From NCBI RefSeq assembly GCF_004766055.1, contig NZ_SPQR01000001.1, positions 1-64,000 of the forward strand: 64,000 bases of DNA, in the 5' to 3' direction. This document shows positions 1 to 8,990 of this stretch, piece after piece. The DNA is from Desulfosporosinus sp. Sb-LF. Its GTDB lineage: Bacteria > Bacillota > Desulfitobacteriia > Desulfitobacteriales > Desulfitobacteriaceae. Numbering within the stretch: the stretch's first letter is position 1; each line of letters begins with the position of its first letter. The notes beneath the pieces are model-generated. The model saw only the letters and a program-made list of their open reading frames with translations. It was not told the DNA's origin and ran no database searches. The position numbers and the translations under genes were made by a program.

Positions 1-71
1 GTTGATAGGCCAGGTGTGGAAGCACGGTGACGTGTGGAGCTGACTGGTACTAATCGGTCGAGGGCTTGACC
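1..71 (+). rRNA. 23S ribosomal RNA, 3' end (partial)
   Basis: The window opens inside the last bases of 23S rRNA. The stretch ending in TACTAATCGGTCGAGGGCTTGACC is the conserved 3' end of bacterial large-subunit rRNA, including the strand that pairs with the 23S 5' end. Mature-end position is estimated to within a few bases. A 5S gene follows after about 110 bases, with no tRNA in the spacer. Confidence 0.93.
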
Positions 72-182
72 TAACATGAGCGCTCTAGGTAAGTGGCTCA
101 AATTCAATCGACAAAGACTAGATATTAGACTCTGTGCAGTTTTGAGAGAACAGCGTTCGCAAGAATGATGAAATCTCAGACA

Positions 183-300
183 TCTGGTGATCATGCCGAA
201 GGGGTTCCACCCGTTCCCATACCGAACACGGAAGTTAAGACCTTCAGGGCCAAGAATACTTGGGGCGCAGGCCCCTGGGAACGTAGGTCATCGCCAGGTA
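183..300 (+). rRNA. 5S ribosomal RNA
   Basis: The stretch has the expected length of about 117 bases. Its terminal helix pairs CTGGTGATCATG-type 5' bases with the 3' end CATCGCCAGGT. The conserved loop with CCACCCGTTCCCAT and CCGAACACGGAAGTTAAG is present. It lies directly downstream of 23S rRNA, as the last gene of the rRNA operon. Confidence 0.95.
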
Positions 301-312
301 AACCAGCAAAAG

Positions 313-339
313 GACTATCTCTAACGAGGTAGTCTTTTT
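313..339 (+). terminator. Rho-independent terminator of the rRNA operon
   Basis: GACTATCT (313-320) pairs with AGGTAGTC (327-334) around a six-base loop. Five T residues follow. It sits 12 bases after the 5S 3' end. Confidence 0.85.
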
Positions 340-376
340 GTGTTAGAACGAACGATTTTCAAGCATTTAAACGTCT

Positions 377-563
377 ATGGGGTCGGAGTTCCACCCGTTC
401 GGGTCCACATTGCCGGAGAATGCGTTACAAGCCGCAATGTGGCGAAAGTCTCGCCTTCGCCACGAAGTGTTCCTCTTGGATGGTTTACTCTCCACTGGAG
501 ACTATCGTGGCTAACGTGTACCAGAAGGGGAAGCCTTCAGGTACAAAGTACGATGGGCGTACT
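377..563. repeat. Run of consecutive inverted repeats (possible structured RNA or remnant element)
   Basis: No convincing gene lies between the 5S terminator and 691. Instead hairpins follow each other: ACCC/GGGT (393-404); CCACATTGC/GCAATGTGG (405-413 and 434-442, perfect); GTGGCGAA/TTCGCCAC (439-446 and 456-463), which overlaps and competes with the previous stem; a 5-bp stem at 489-501; TGTACC/GGTACA (517-522 and 540-545) enclosing GAAGG/CCTTC; and AGTACG/CGTACT (547-552 and 558-563). Bases 388-400 repeat a 13-base word of the 5S gene (204-216). Two short open frames overlap it but look accidental. Function is unknown. Confidence 0.5.
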
Positions 564-690
564 AAAGTAACCATTATTCATACGGACTCATTAGATGATT
601 ATGTGGTGAATATATGATACCATTGGTCAGACCATCAGACAAAAATATGCTATAATGTAGAGATATATTAGGCTGTAAAGGAGATCTAGA

Positions 691-1557
691 ATGATGGTCG
701 CGAAACTCAGTGATTTTATTGCTCAGAAAATAGTGAAATTCATCTATGAAAAGAGCGGGTTCGCTGTAATAGTCTGTGATGAGACAGGGACAATCATTGC
801 GGATTCGGCTCAAACAAGAATAGGAATTCAGCATATAGGGAGTACGAAAATATTAACGACTTCGTGTGATTCAGCTTGTGTTACAGCCTCGGAAGCAGAA
901 ACTTCTGGGGGTCTTTATAAAGAGGGCTTTAGCCTAGCCATTGTAGTGGAGGGACATAAAATCGGCACGTTTGGCATTGCTGGACCACTAGAAATTGTAC
1001 AGCCAGTTGCCACTATCGCGGCTGGTATGGTAGTTATGCTGTTAAGGGATGAGGAATTAAAGGCTATCATTCGTAATCAAGTACAGGTTCTGAGCACATC
1101 GGTGGAACAGGCTGCTAGTGCTGTAGAACAAACTGCCGCTTCTGCCCAAGAAGTCGCTTCAATCAGCCAAACTATAGCTGAAGTGGCCCTAGAAGGAAAA
1201 AATCAGCTTCATTCTACCTCCAGTATTTTGGAATTTATTCAGCGTGTGGCCAAACAAACCAATCTTTTAGGGCTGAATGCAGCAATTGAGGCCGCACGGG
1301 CAGGCGAAAAAGGGCGAGGTTTTTCAGTAGTAGCGAGTGAAGTACGCAAATTAGCCGAGGAAAGCAATCGTTCAGCCAGTGAAATAAGTAAGATTATTTT
1401 GGACTTTCAATCTATTATTGAAAAGATCGTAGAAAGTGTTCAGCATAACAGCGCCATTACCCAGCAGCAAGCACAGGCCAATCAGGAAATCGCTCACTTA
1501 GTAGAAGGGGTACAACAAGTGAGTAAGGAATTGAAGTCGCTAGCCTCTAATCTATAA
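691..1557 (+). CDS. Soluble methyl-accepting chemotaxis-type signalling protein with N-terminal sensor domain
   Basis: This 288-residue protein has no membrane segment, so it should be a cytoplasmic receptor. Residues about 5-115 resemble the sugar-diacid-recognition type sensor domain found in CdaR regulators (IIADSA, RIG.QH). Residues about 130-288 are a methyl-accepting signalling domain. Its hairpin tip at about 185-215 carries the highly conserved [18 protein letters not shown] signature that binds CheA/CheW. There is no HAMP domain. The start follows AAAGGAG with a 7-base gap; a second ATG is the next codon. It appears monocistronic. The ligand is not predictable from sequence. Confidence 0.85.
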   Translation: MMVAKLSDFIAQKIVKFIYEKSGFAVIVCDETGTIIADSAQTRIGIQHIGSTKILTTSCDSACVTASEAETSGGLYKEGFSLAIVVEGHKIGTFGIAGPLEIVQPVATIAAGMVVMLLRDEELKAIIRNQVQVLSTSVEQAASAVEQTAASAQEVASISQTIAEVALEGKNQLHSTSSILEFIQRVAKQTNLLGLNAAIEAARAGEKGRGFSVVASEVRKLAEESNRSASEISKIILDFQSIIEKIVESVQHNSAITQQQAQANQEIAHLVEGVQQVSKELKSLASNL

Positions 1558-1639
1558 TGGATAACTCATCTTCTTTCGGCTTATACTATAGAAATCATGG
1601 TAATAGGTATAAGGTTGTACTGTAAAAGGGGATGTATCT

Positions 1640-2902
1640 ATGGAAGTTAGCTTAGCGTATGGAAAAAATGGTCTGAACGTTATAGTTCCCGAGCATACGA
1701 GAATTGTTGCACCTAATCATTTGGAGTTACCAGAGGATGATCATGAACTTGTATTACAAGCTCTGCGTAATCCAAAAGGCACAAAACCGCTTAGAGAAAT
1801 GGTTAAGTCGACTGACAGGGTTGTCATTGTAATTAGCGATATTACTAGGCCAACACCAAACCATAAATTAGTTCCTTGGCTACTTGAGGAACTTACCCAT
1901 GTACCAATAGAAAACGTTACAATTATCAACGGCCTCGGGACCCACCGTGACCAAACTAGAGAAGAGTTTATTGAGATGCTAGGGGAAACGATTGTAAACA
2001 CCGTTCGAATTATTAATCATCACTGTCACGAGAAATCAGAGCTAACGCACCTTGGAAAAAGCAGCTTCGGCTGTGAAGTATACTTAAATAAGGAATATGT
2101 GGAAGCCGACTTTAGGATTGTGACAGGGTTTATTGAACCACATTTCTTTGCGGGATTTTCTGGAGGACCTAAGGGAATTATGCCTGGTATCGCGGGTATT
2201 GAAACTATTCTAACCTTTCATAATGCTAAGATGATCGGGCATCCGTTGGCCACCTGGGGTGTTTTGGACAAGAATCCTCTACAAGAAATGACTAGGGAAG
2301 TCAACACTTTTTGTAAACCGGATTTTCTTCTTAATGTGGCACTGAATGGAGAAAGGGAAATAACTAACGTCTTTACAGGAGAATTGGTTGAAGCTCATGC
2401 TATTGGATGTGCTTTTGTTAAAGAGCATGCCATGATAAAATGCGAAAAGCGATTTGATGTGGTAATTACGACGAACGCTGGTTACCCTCTTGATCAGAAC
2501 TTATATCAGGCCGTTAAAGGTATGAATGCTGCTCATAAGATTGTCAAACAAGGGGGTACAATTATTTGTGCAGCAGAATGCATCGAAGGTATGCCTGATC
2601 ACGGTAACTTTGTTAAGATACTACAGATGCGCCAGTCTCCAAAAGATCTTTTAGAAATGATTAATGACCCTTCCTTTCACATGTTTGATCAGTGGGAAGC
2701 ACAAAGACTGGCAATGATACAGGAATGGGCAGATGTTTATTTGTATTCCTTGTTACCAGAGGAATCAGTTAGAACAGCAATGCTCACTCCATCTCAGAAT
2801 ATTGAACAAACGCTCGATGATTTGAAGGCTAAATACGGTGATGAGATGAGTATTGCTGTATTGCCACTTGGACCTCTGACAATTCCTTATGTAGAAGAAT
2901 AA
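1640..2902 (+). CDS. larA: LarA-family nickel-dependent lactate racemase homologue
   Basis: This 420-residue protein is a LarA (DUF2088) family member. The enzyme class racemises 2-hydroxy acids such as lactate, using a nickel pincer nucleotide tethered to lysine. The family's key residues are all present: His102 (in GTHR), His168 (EPHFF), Lys178 (GGPKG) and His194 (FHNAK). They correspond to His108, His174, Lys184 and His200 of the Lactobacillus enzyme with a constant offset of six. The cofactor-synthesis genes larB, larC and larE are not in this window. LarA paralogues with other 2-hydroxy-acid substrates are common in clostridia, so the substrate is uncertain. The start follows AAAAGGGG. 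Confidence 0.85.
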   Translation: MEVSLAYGKNGLNVIVPEHTRIVAPNHLELPEDDHELVLQALRNPKGTKPLREMVKSTDRVVIVISDITRPTPNHKLVPWLLEELTHVPIENVTIINGLGTHRDQTREEFIEMLGETIVNTVRIINHHCHEKSELTHLGKSSFGCEVYLNKEYVEADFRIVTGFIEPHFFAGFSGGPKGIMPGIAGIETILTFHNAKMIGHPLATWGVLDKNPLQEMTREVNTFCKPDFLLNVALNGEREITNVFTGELVEAHAIGCAFVKEHAMIKCEKRFDVVITTNAGYPLDQNLYQAVKGMNAAHKIVKQGGTIICAAECIEGMPDHGNFVKILQMRQSPKDLLEMINDPSFHMFDQWEAQRLAMIQEWADVYLYSLLPEESVRTAMLTPSQNIEQTLDDLKAKYGDEMSIAVLPLGPLTIPYVEE

Positions 2903-2927
2903 ATAGGCAACTATTACAAAGTAGGTG

Positions 2928-2992
2928 TTACCATAGAAATAAGGAAAGGACGTCGTCTATTATCGATCGTCCTTTCCTTATTTCTATGGTAA
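2928..2992. terminator. Bidirectional terminator with 25-bp perfect stem
   Basis: The left arm (2928-2952) and right arm (2968-2992) are perfect inverted repeats of 25 bases around a 15-base loop. The outer ends are A/T-rich. It lies between the convergent larA-like gene and the SASP gene and can terminate both. Confidence 0.85.
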
Positions 2993-3067
2993 ATTTGGAT
3001 ACTATATTTGTAGACATCTGCGTTGGCCGTCACATTATCTACAAAATTTTAGGTCGAAGATCTAAAT

Positions 3068-3289
3068 TTAGTCAATAATATCCGAACCTTGTTCAGCCAT
3101 TTCTTTTTCTGCAAAGGTGATCATTTTCTTGACCATGTTTCCGCCGATTTGACCAACTTCGCGTGTTGTCATATTGGCAAACCCTTTCTCTTGAATATCA
3201 TCGTCTAATTCCAATTCTTCAGCTACTTCCCATTTCAGTTTGTCCAATTGTCCTTCGGATTCAGGTACTTCAGGTGTATTGCGGCTCAT
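3068..3289 (-). CDS. Alpha/beta-type small acid-soluble spore protein
   Basis: This 73-residue protein has the SASP C-terminal signature: a G..T.REVGQIGG.MVKKMI run that binds spore DNA in the dormant core. The N-terminal half holds the K.EVAEEL segment near the place where germination protease cuts family members. I start at the ATG at 3289 because GGAGG lies 8 bases upstream. A longer frame from a TTG at 3304 would overlap that ribosome site. It supports an endospore-forming host. It stands alone and converges on the larA-like gene. Confidence 0.92.
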   Translation of the reverse strand: MSRNTPEVPESEGQLDKLKWEVAEELELDDDIQEKGFANMTTREVGQIGGNMVKKMITFAEKEMAEQGSDIID

Positions 3290-3413
3290 ATGACATACCT
3301 CCAATTTTAGTTATTGAACGAAGTCGATATTATCTTATCCATCCAAAGAGACTCTATACAGAATTTAAAATCACTAGATAGTAATCATTCAATTATAAGA
3401 CGTAAGAAGGCTC

Positions 3414-4094
3414 TCAGCCTACGTCTTTCCGATAGCTCACGACCTCTTGACTAAGCCAATTCGTCCACGCCTTCAAGCCATTTCCGTTGCGACAAGAAAC
3501 CTCGAAGATCTGAATGTCTGGATTAATGGACCAAATATCTTGTTTCATAATCTCCATATTCACATCCGTGTACGGCTCAAGGTCCATTTTATTGAGTACA
3601 ACCGCCTTGGCGCTGCGGAAGATCACGGGGTATTTCGAAGGTTTGTCGTCTCCTTCGACAATACTTAACACAATGACTTTAAACGCTTCTCCAAGATCAA
3701 AATCAGCTGGGCAAACGAGATTCCCCACATTTTCAATAACCATAAGTTCCGTAGAATTCCAATCGAATTCAGGCAAAACCTTATTTACCATTTTACTGTC
3801 TAAATGACATCCACCGCCTGTATTAATCTGAATGACCGGAATCTTGTGAGCGGCTATACGATCCGCGTCTTTACTGGTAACGATATCTCCCTCAATAATT
3901 CCAACATGCAGGTTCGCGGTTAATTGGGGCAACATTTTTTCCAATAGTGATGTTTTTCCTGCGCCAGGCGAACCTATCAGATTAATGGTTAAACAATTAT
4001 GCTTGCGAAAATGAGCGCGATTTACTTCGGCTTGCATATCATTTGAACTGAGCAAATTCGCCATTACTTCAATTTCACGACGACTTGGTTCCAC
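3414..4094 (-). CDS. hypB: Hydrogenase nickel incorporation GTPase HypB
   Basis: HypB hydrolyses GTP while passing nickel, with HypA, to the hydrogenase large-subunit precursor in the cytoplasm. The 226-residue protein has the P-loop GSPGAGKT (41-48), the metal-site motif GGGCHLD with Cys96 and His97, a conserved Cys128, and the guanine-specificity motif NKMD (168-171). It lacks both the N-terminal CxxCGC site and a histidine-rich stretch, so it probably does not store nickel. It starts with GTG directly after the hypA stop. GGAGG in the end of hypA lies 8 bases upstream, so the two are translationally coupled. Confidence 0.96.
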   Translation of the reverse strand: MEPSRREIEVMANLLSSNDMQAEVNRAHFRKHNCLTINLIGSPGAGKTSLLEKMLPQLTANLHVGIIEGDIVTSKDADRIAAHKIPVIQINTGGGCHLDSKMVNKVLPEFDWNSTELMVIENVGNLVCPADFDLGEAFKVIVLSIVEGDDKPSKYPVIFRSAKAVVLNKMDLEPYTDVNMEIMKQDIWSINPDIQIFEVSCRNGNGLKAWTNWLSQEVVSYRKDVG

Positions 4095-4436
4095 TTATTC
4101 AACCTCCAGACTTTCGAGTAAAAGCTCCTGTCCCTGAATCACTTCAATACCGGCATGTTGACAGTTAGGACAAAGGAAAAACATTGTTTCCACGGTAAAC
4201 TCGTAATGACAATTTCGGCAATGACCACGCACTGAAACGCACTCCACAATTAGCTCGGCACCTTCGCAGAGGGTATCTTTGCTATAAGCCTCAAACACCA
4301 TCTGTAAGGCATCCGGATCCGCATTCGTAAGTTCTCCAACTTTTAGCTTAACCTGAAGGACTCGCTTTACTTCATGCAGAGAGAGGGTCTTTTCAATGAC
4401 TTCAAATACTCCTCCCATCAAAGACATTTCGTGCAC
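4095..4436 (-). CDS. hypA: Hydrogenase maturation nickel metallochaperone HypA
   Basis: This 113-residue protein starts with MHE, whose His2 is the family's nickel ligand. It carries a structural zinc site formed by Cys73, Cys76, Cys89 and Cys92 (CRNC...CPNC). HypA works with HypB to deliver nickel to hydrogenase precursors. The gene lies between a hycI-type protease gene upstream (125-base gap) and hypB downstream (no gap), in a leftward maturation operon. Confidence 0.96.
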   Translation of the reverse strand: MHEMSLMGGVFEVIEKTLSLHEVKRVLQVKLKVGELTNADPDALQMVFEAYSKDTLCEGAELIVECVSVRGHCRNCHYEFTVETMFFLCPNCQHAGIEVIQGQELLLESLEVE

Positions 4437-4561
4437 ACCATCTCTCCTCCGTATATGAAACTATTATCCCAAATATGAAGAATTTAGTGTTCTGATTCGA
4501 GGAATTCACAGGGTGCAAGTATCTTATAATCCAAACGTTAAAAACACTTGTAGTACTTTGA

Positions 4562-5059
4562 TTAAGCCGATAAAACCGAAGTGAAAGTCCCTTTAAGCTG
4601 GATAGTATCGATCTCTTCGAGAATTAATTCCGTAAGACGAGGAAACTGGGCTTCGATCTCTGGACTGATGTCCACTCCCCATTCTAAACTTTTGGGTTGA
4701 ACACCAAAAATTAAGGTTTTCGGGCTCTTGTCCAATAGGTTAGCAATAGCGAGTACCTCGATAATCCCTATTTCATGAAACGAAACTTCGCGATGTTCAG
4801 AAAGTGCGTGAAGATCACCCGGTTGCAAGCGAAACAATGTGCCAGGCTCAGCGTTAGCATTGAGGGCATCAACAATAATCAGAAAATCGACTTCTCGAAT
4901 TAGATGAATAAGGTCAAGTCCTGCCGTGCCTCCCTCAAGAAGTTCTACACTCTCAGGAAGGGACTTCTTCGCAAGTTGGTCCAAAAAGCGAACGCCTAAA
5001 CCCTCGTCAGATAAGAGGATGTTTCCAACCCCCATCACCATAATTCTTGGTAAAAGCAT
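4562..5059 (-). CDS. [NiFe] hydrogenase maturation protease (HyaD/HycI/HybD family)
   Basis: This 165-residue endopeptidase belongs to the family that removes the C-terminal peptide of the hydrogenase large subunit after nickel insertion. The N-terminal motif GVGN.LLSDEGLG and the nickel-sensing residues Glu19, Asp64 and His95 (SFHEIG) match Glu16, Asp62 and His93 of HybD. Such proteases are usually dedicated to one hydrogenase and encoded next to it. Here no large-subunit gene is in the window, so the client is encoded elsewhere. No strong ribosome site lies close to the chosen ATG, so the start is moderately certain. Confidence 0.92.
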   Translation of the reverse strand: MLLPRIMVMGVGNILLSDEGLGVRFLDQLAKKSLPESVELLEGGTAGLDLIHLIREVDFLIIVDALNANAEPGTLFRLQPGDLHALSEHREVSFHEIGIIEVLAIANLLDKSPKTLIFGVQPKSLEWGVDISPEIEAQFPRLTELILEEIDTIQLKGTFTSVLSA

Positions 5060-5385
5060 GATTATAGTTCCATTCCCTTCTTAAAGGTTGGTCTTGAATA
5101 GGCATTGGCCAGTGGGGATGTTCTCGAAAATATCGTGAGATGGAGTAAAAAGACATTATTATTCTTATACTTGCCAAAAAAAGAAAAGTAGAAACATATT
5201 TTTAAAGTTTATTAAGAAAAAAGTTTGGGATATTAAAATTTATAAATTTTGTTATAATAATTTGAAAATTAATTAATATTACTGGAAATAATACCCTCAT
5301 CTACTTGATGAACTTAGAGCGTGGCGTGTACAATAAGGGTTATAAGATTTAATATGAGGAAGCTTTTGAGGGCTGAACGTTTAAA
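5060..5385. promoter_or_regulatory. Divergent intergenic region between the two hyp operons
   Basis: These 326 bases separate the leftward hycI-hypA-hypB genes from hypF. The stretch at about 5150-5280 is very A/T-rich and contains TATAAT at 5253-5258 reading toward hypF. I see no good -35 at the usual distance, so an activator or an alternative sigma factor may be needed. I see no gene in it. Confidence 0.45.
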
Positions 5386-7683
5386 ATGAATCTACAAGCA
5401 ATGGTATTTTACTTCAATGGGATTGTTCAAGGGGTAGGCTTTCGGCCTTTTGTGTTTAAACTAGCAGCAGAACTGGATATTAAAGGGTGGGTGAAGAACT
5501 CAAGCCATGGTGTAACGATTCATGCAGAAGGAGATAATCTCGAACTGTTCTATCATCGTTTGCAAACTGAAGCGCCGCCTTTGGCCAACATCTTGACGGC
5601 ACGATCTGCTGGGGTAGAGCCCATGAATTATGCAACGTTCGAAATAGTTCAGAGTGAAACGGAACAAGGTGCGGACGTATTAATTTCTCCGGATGTTGCA
5701 ACATGCGGAGATTGTCTTAAGGATATGGCTGATTCCAATAATCGGCGCTATCGATTTCCTTTCGCTAATTGTACGAATTGTGGGCCACGCTATACGATCA
5801 TACGTGATGTTCCTTATGATCGAGCACAAACGACCATGTCAGATTTCCCAATGTGTGAATCCTGCGCTACTGAATATAAGAATCCTTGGGATCGTCGTTT
5901 TCATGCACAGCCTGTTGCCTGTGAGGATTGCGGACCGGAGGTTCAATTGAGGGATGCAATGGGCAACCTTCTCCCTGGTATCGGCGTTGATCAACTGGCC
6001 CAAGGTGGGATAATAGCAGTGAAAGGGCTAGGGGGGTTCCATCTCGTTTGCGATGCACGAAACACAGAGGCTGTCCACCGCTTGCGGGGACGAAAAGAAC
6101 GTGGGTCCAAGCCGTTTGCCTTAATGGCAAGATCTATTGAATTAGCCTCTAAAGAGGTGGTTATTGGCGCGAAAGAAGAGGATTTGTTACTTAGCCCGTC
6201 TGCACCTATTGTCGTTCTTGAACGACAGCGTGTAATAGGGGATTCTTTACCAGAGGATATTGCGCCCGGTATATATACGCTAGGAATCATACTTCCTTAC
6301 ACACCGCTTCATCATCTTTTGTTTGAAGGACCCTATGATTTTTTGGTTATGACAAGTGCCAACCTCAGTGGGCGTCCTCTAATTTATACAAATGAAGAGG
6401 CTTTGGTGGCATTACAGGGAATTGCTGATTACTTTTTAATGCATAACCGAGACATTTATCATCCTTGCGACGACTCGGTTGTTCAAGTGATTGGAGACGA
6501 AGCGGTTTTTCTTCGTCGAGCCCGCGGATATGTTCCGTTGCCGATTTCGTTATCGACCATACAGGTCAAGACCCCACTTCTTGGTGTAGGTGGTGAACTA
6601 AAAAATGCTTTTTGTCTTGCGTTTGGGCAGAAGGCTTTTGTCAGTCAATACATAGGAAATATGGAAGGGTATGAAAACCTCCAACGTTTTCACCAGGAAC
6701 TGGAATCTTTTCAACGAGTTATCAATATCATGCCGAGAGCTATTGCTTACGATAGCCACCCAAACTACCATTTGACACGATTTGCCCAAGAGCAGCCCTT
6801 GGCTAAGCTTTCTGTTCAACATCATCATGCCCATCTAGTCAGTGTGTTGGGGGAATGGAATCGAACAGGGCCAACTTTAGGAATTATCTGCGATGGAACT
6901 GGATTCGGAGAAGATCATCATATTTGGGGATTTGAAGTTTTATATGGTAATGCCTCAGGCTATGAACGAAAGGGACATCTTGAGTACCTACCACTTCCTG
7001 CGGGAGATACTGGTGCAAAACATCCTTTGCGAATTGCTTATGCTTATATCAAAACTCTTTTAGATAGTGAGGCGTGGAAAAAGACTGAGCCTCTCTGGAC
7101 AGCGCTTTCTGTCAATGAACGTCAGATTATAGAACGACAACTTGATACAGGAGTTCAGGTCTTTCGAACTTCGAGTGCTGGCAGGCTCTTTGACGCGGTG
7201 AGTGGATTGCTTGGTGTTTGTACAAAGGTAACCTATGAAGGGCAAGCTGCGATTGAGTTGGAAAGTATCGCTACAAGGTTTTTGAGGAAACAGCACGTAG
7301 AAGGGGGAGATCGGGGGAACGGAAATGGACAATCTCTCTATCCTTATGAAGTGAGAATGGAGGACGCGGTCCACATCCTCGGAGTCGGTCCGTTATTGAA
7401 TGAACTAACACAAGACGTTTTTCTCGGCGTAAGTCGAGGAGAAATAGCGTATCGGTTCCATATGACGATTGCTCAGGCTATGGTGGATTTAGCAATACGA
7501 GTACATATAGAAAATGATCCTTTGGTATTAAATGGGGGAGTCTTCCAAAATAAGCTTTTGACCGAAGCCGTCCTTAAAATCTGTCAAGACAAGGGGATTA
7601 AAGTCTTACGTTCCCGAACGCTCCCACCAGGAGACGGTGGGCTCGCCTTCGGACAACTATTAATTGCGAATGAGGTGTTATAA
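5386..7683 (+). CDS. hypF: Carbamoyltransferase HypF
   Basis: HypF turns carbamoyl phosphate and ATP into a carbamoyl-adenylate and transfers the carbamoyl group to the HypE C-terminal cysteine, the first step to the cyanide ligands of the NiFe site. The 765-residue protein has the complete architecture. An acylphosphatase domain (about 5-92) holds GIVQGVGFRPF. A double zinc finger follows (about 105-190, with CGDC, CTNCGPRYTI, CESC and CEDCGP). Then come a YrdC-like domain (about 200-385) and a Kae1/TobZ-like domain with HHHAH at about 478. It is the first gene of hypFCDE and stops one base before hypC. Confidence 0.97.
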   Translation: MNLQAMVFYFNGIVQGVGFRPFVFKLAAELDIKGWVKNSSHGVTIHAEGDNLELFYHRLQTEAPPLANILTARSAGVEPMNYATFEIVQSETEQGADVLISPDVATCGDCLKDMADSNNRRYRFPFANCTNCGPRYTIIRDVPYDRAQTTMSDFPMCESCATEYKNPWDRRFHAQPVACEDCGPEVQLRDAMGNLLPGIGVDQLAQGGIIAVKGLGGFHLVCDARNTEAVHRLRGRKERGSKPFALMARSIELASKEVVIGAKEEDLLLSPSAPIVVLERQRVIGDSLPEDIAPGIYTLGIILPYTPLHHLLFEGPYDFLVMTSANLSGRPLIYTNEEALVALQGIADYFLMHNRDIYHPCDDSVVQVIGDEAVFLRRARGYVPLPISLSTIQVKTPLLGVGGELKNAFCLAFGQKAFVSQYIGNMEGYENLQRFHQELESFQRVINIMPRAIAYDSHPNYHLTRFAQEQPLAKLSVQHHHAHLVSVLGEWNRTGPTLGIICDGTGFGEDHHIWGFEVLYGNASGYERKGHLEYLPLPAGDTGAKHPLRIAYAYIKTLLDSEAWKKTEPLWTALSVNERQIIERQLDTGVQVFRTSSAGRLFDAVSGLLGVCTKVTYEGQAAIELESIATRFLRKQHVEGGDRGNGNGQSLYPYEVRMEDAVHILGVGPLLNELTQDVFLGVSRGEIAYRFHMTIAQAMVDLAIRVHIENDPLVLNGGVFQNKLLTEAVLKICQDKGIKVLRSRTLPPGDGGLAFGQLLIANEVL

Positions 7684-7684
7684 A

Positions 7685-7915
7685 ATGTGTTTAGCCATTC
7701 CGGCTAAAGTTGTTACGATGGATGGATGGACTTCTAAAGTTGATATGATGGGGAATGAACGTGTTGTTAGTATCAACTTGGTACCTGAGGTCAAAATTGG
7801 TGAATACGTTTTAGTTCATGCAGGATTTGCCATTAGCATTATAGACGACGAGAGTGCCAAAGAAACTGAAGAACTCCTGCTGGAGGTAGCCCATGCCTAT
7901 GACGAAGGAGAGTAA
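7685..7915 (+). CDS. hypC: Hydrogenase maturation chaperone HypC
   Basis: This 76-residue chaperone begins MCLAIPAKV. Cys2, exposed after removal of Met, is the residue through which HypC binds HypD and the Fe(CN)2CO unit before delivering it to the large-subunit precursor. I use the ATG at 7685, not an earlier in-frame codon inside hypF, because the family invariably starts MC. The gene follows hypF after one base and overlaps hypD by 23 bases, which indicates translational coupling. Confidence 0.96.
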   Translation: MCLAIPAKVVTMDGWTSKVDMMGNERVVSINLVPEVKIGEYVLVHAGFAISIIDDESAKETEELLLEVAHAYDEGE

Positions 7916-8990
7916 GGATCGTTTGGACAAGGCGGCGAGCTATTGTTTAGAAATTGAGGGTTTGGCCCAAAGACCGTTTACAATCATGGAGGTTTGTGGA
8001 ACGCATACTGTGGCCATCGCTAAAAACGCAATTCGAGAGTTGCTGCCAGAGACGGTTCGCTTAATTTCGGGTCCTGGTTGTCCTGTGTGTGTGACAGATA
8101 GCCATGATATTGACCGCTATCTCTATTTAGCTGCCCAACCAAAGGTTATAACGGCTACCTTCGGAGACATGATTCGGGTGCCGGGGACGGAGAAAAATTT
8201 ACAGGAATTAAGAGCAGAAGGGGCGGACGTGCGAATAGTTTATTCAACCCTGGATGCATTAGAGTTAGCACGTAAAAATCCTACTAAAGAGGTTGTGTTT
8301 TTGGGAATTGGGTTTGAAACGACCGTCCCTACGGTCGCAGTAAGTTTAGAAACAGCAAAACATGAAGGAATAGAGAATTACAGCGTTTTATCTATGCACA
8401 AGGTCGTTCCCCCGGTCTTAAGATTATTAGCTGAGGATGATGAAATAAGAGTCGATGCCTTCCTTGATCCAGGGCATGTTTGCTCCATTATTGGAATTGG
8501 GCCAATTGAGTTTATGGCTAAGGAGTATGGCAAACCAGGGGTTGTGACAGGGTTCGGAGCTTTGGATATTTTGGAAGCGATTGTTATGCTCCTTCGGCAA
8601 CGTGCAGAAGGTCGTTCAGAACTTGAAATCCAATATAAACGTGTCGTTAAAGCAGAGGGAAACCTGCGTGCTAGAATGTTCATCGAACAGGTCTTTGAAC
8701 TAGTAGATGTCTCATGGCGGGGTATGGGGATGATCCATCAGAGTGGCTTGGGTATTCGTAAGGAATACAGTGCTTGGGATGCGGCTCGGAAATTCGCTCT
8801 ACCAGTTTTTCATTCGAAAGAACCCCCTGGGTGCCGGTGTGGAGAAGTCTTAAAAGGACTAATTAATCCGACCCAATGTCCGTTGTTTGGCAAGCGTTGT
8901 ACGCCGATGAAGCCTGTTGGACCCTGTATGGTGTCTAACGAAGGGTCTTGTGCTGCTTATCATAGGTACGTACAAAGGAGCGTGACTTAA
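7893..8990 (+). CDS. hypD: Hydrogenase maturation Fe-S protein HypD
   Basis: HypD is the redox scaffold on which the Fe(CN)2CO unit is built. The 365-residue protein has the conserved EVCGTHT (Cys35) and GPGCPVC (Cys63, Cys66) motifs. Its C-terminal cysteine cluster (CRCGEVL, CPLFGKRCTP, GPCMVS.EGSCAAY) binds the [4Fe-4S] centre. GGAGG inside hypC lies 7 bases before the chosen ATG at 7893. The next in-frame ATG is at 7899. The stop overlaps the hypE start (TAATG). Confidence 0.97.
   Translation: MPMTKESKDRLDKAASYCLEIEGLAQRPFTIMEVCGTHTVAIAKNAIRELLPETVRLISGPGCPVCVTDSHDIDRYLYLAAQPKVITATFGDMIRVPGTEKNLQELRAEGADVRIVYSTLDALELARKNPTKEVVFLGIGFETTVPTVAVSLETAKHEGIENYSVLSMHKVVPPVLRLLAEDDEIRVDAFLDPGHVCSIIGIGPIEFMAKEYGKPGVVTGFGALDILEAIVMLLRQRAEGRSELEIQYKRVVKAEGNLRARMFIEQVFELVDVSWRGMGMIHQSGLGIRKEYSAWDAARKFALPVFHSKEPPGCRCGEVLKGLINPTQCPLFGKRCTPMKPVGPCMVSNEGSCAAYHRYVQRSVT

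Noticed and set aside
340-617. Two overlapping short plus-strand open frames after the 5S gene as candidate proteins
   Set aside because: They lie across the hairpin array, have no convincing ribosome site, and their translated composition reflects the repeats. I describe the region as structured DNA/RNA instead.
3163-3381. Plus-strand open frame opposite the SASP gene
   Set aside because: It is the shadow of a clear SASP gene with a strong ribosome site on the minus strand.
3397-3427. Hairpin overlapping the hypB stop codon as a terminator
   Set aside because: AAGACGTA/TACGTCTT with an inner AGGC/GCCT stem exists, but there is no clear T run on the exit side and it includes the stop codon, so I did not list it.
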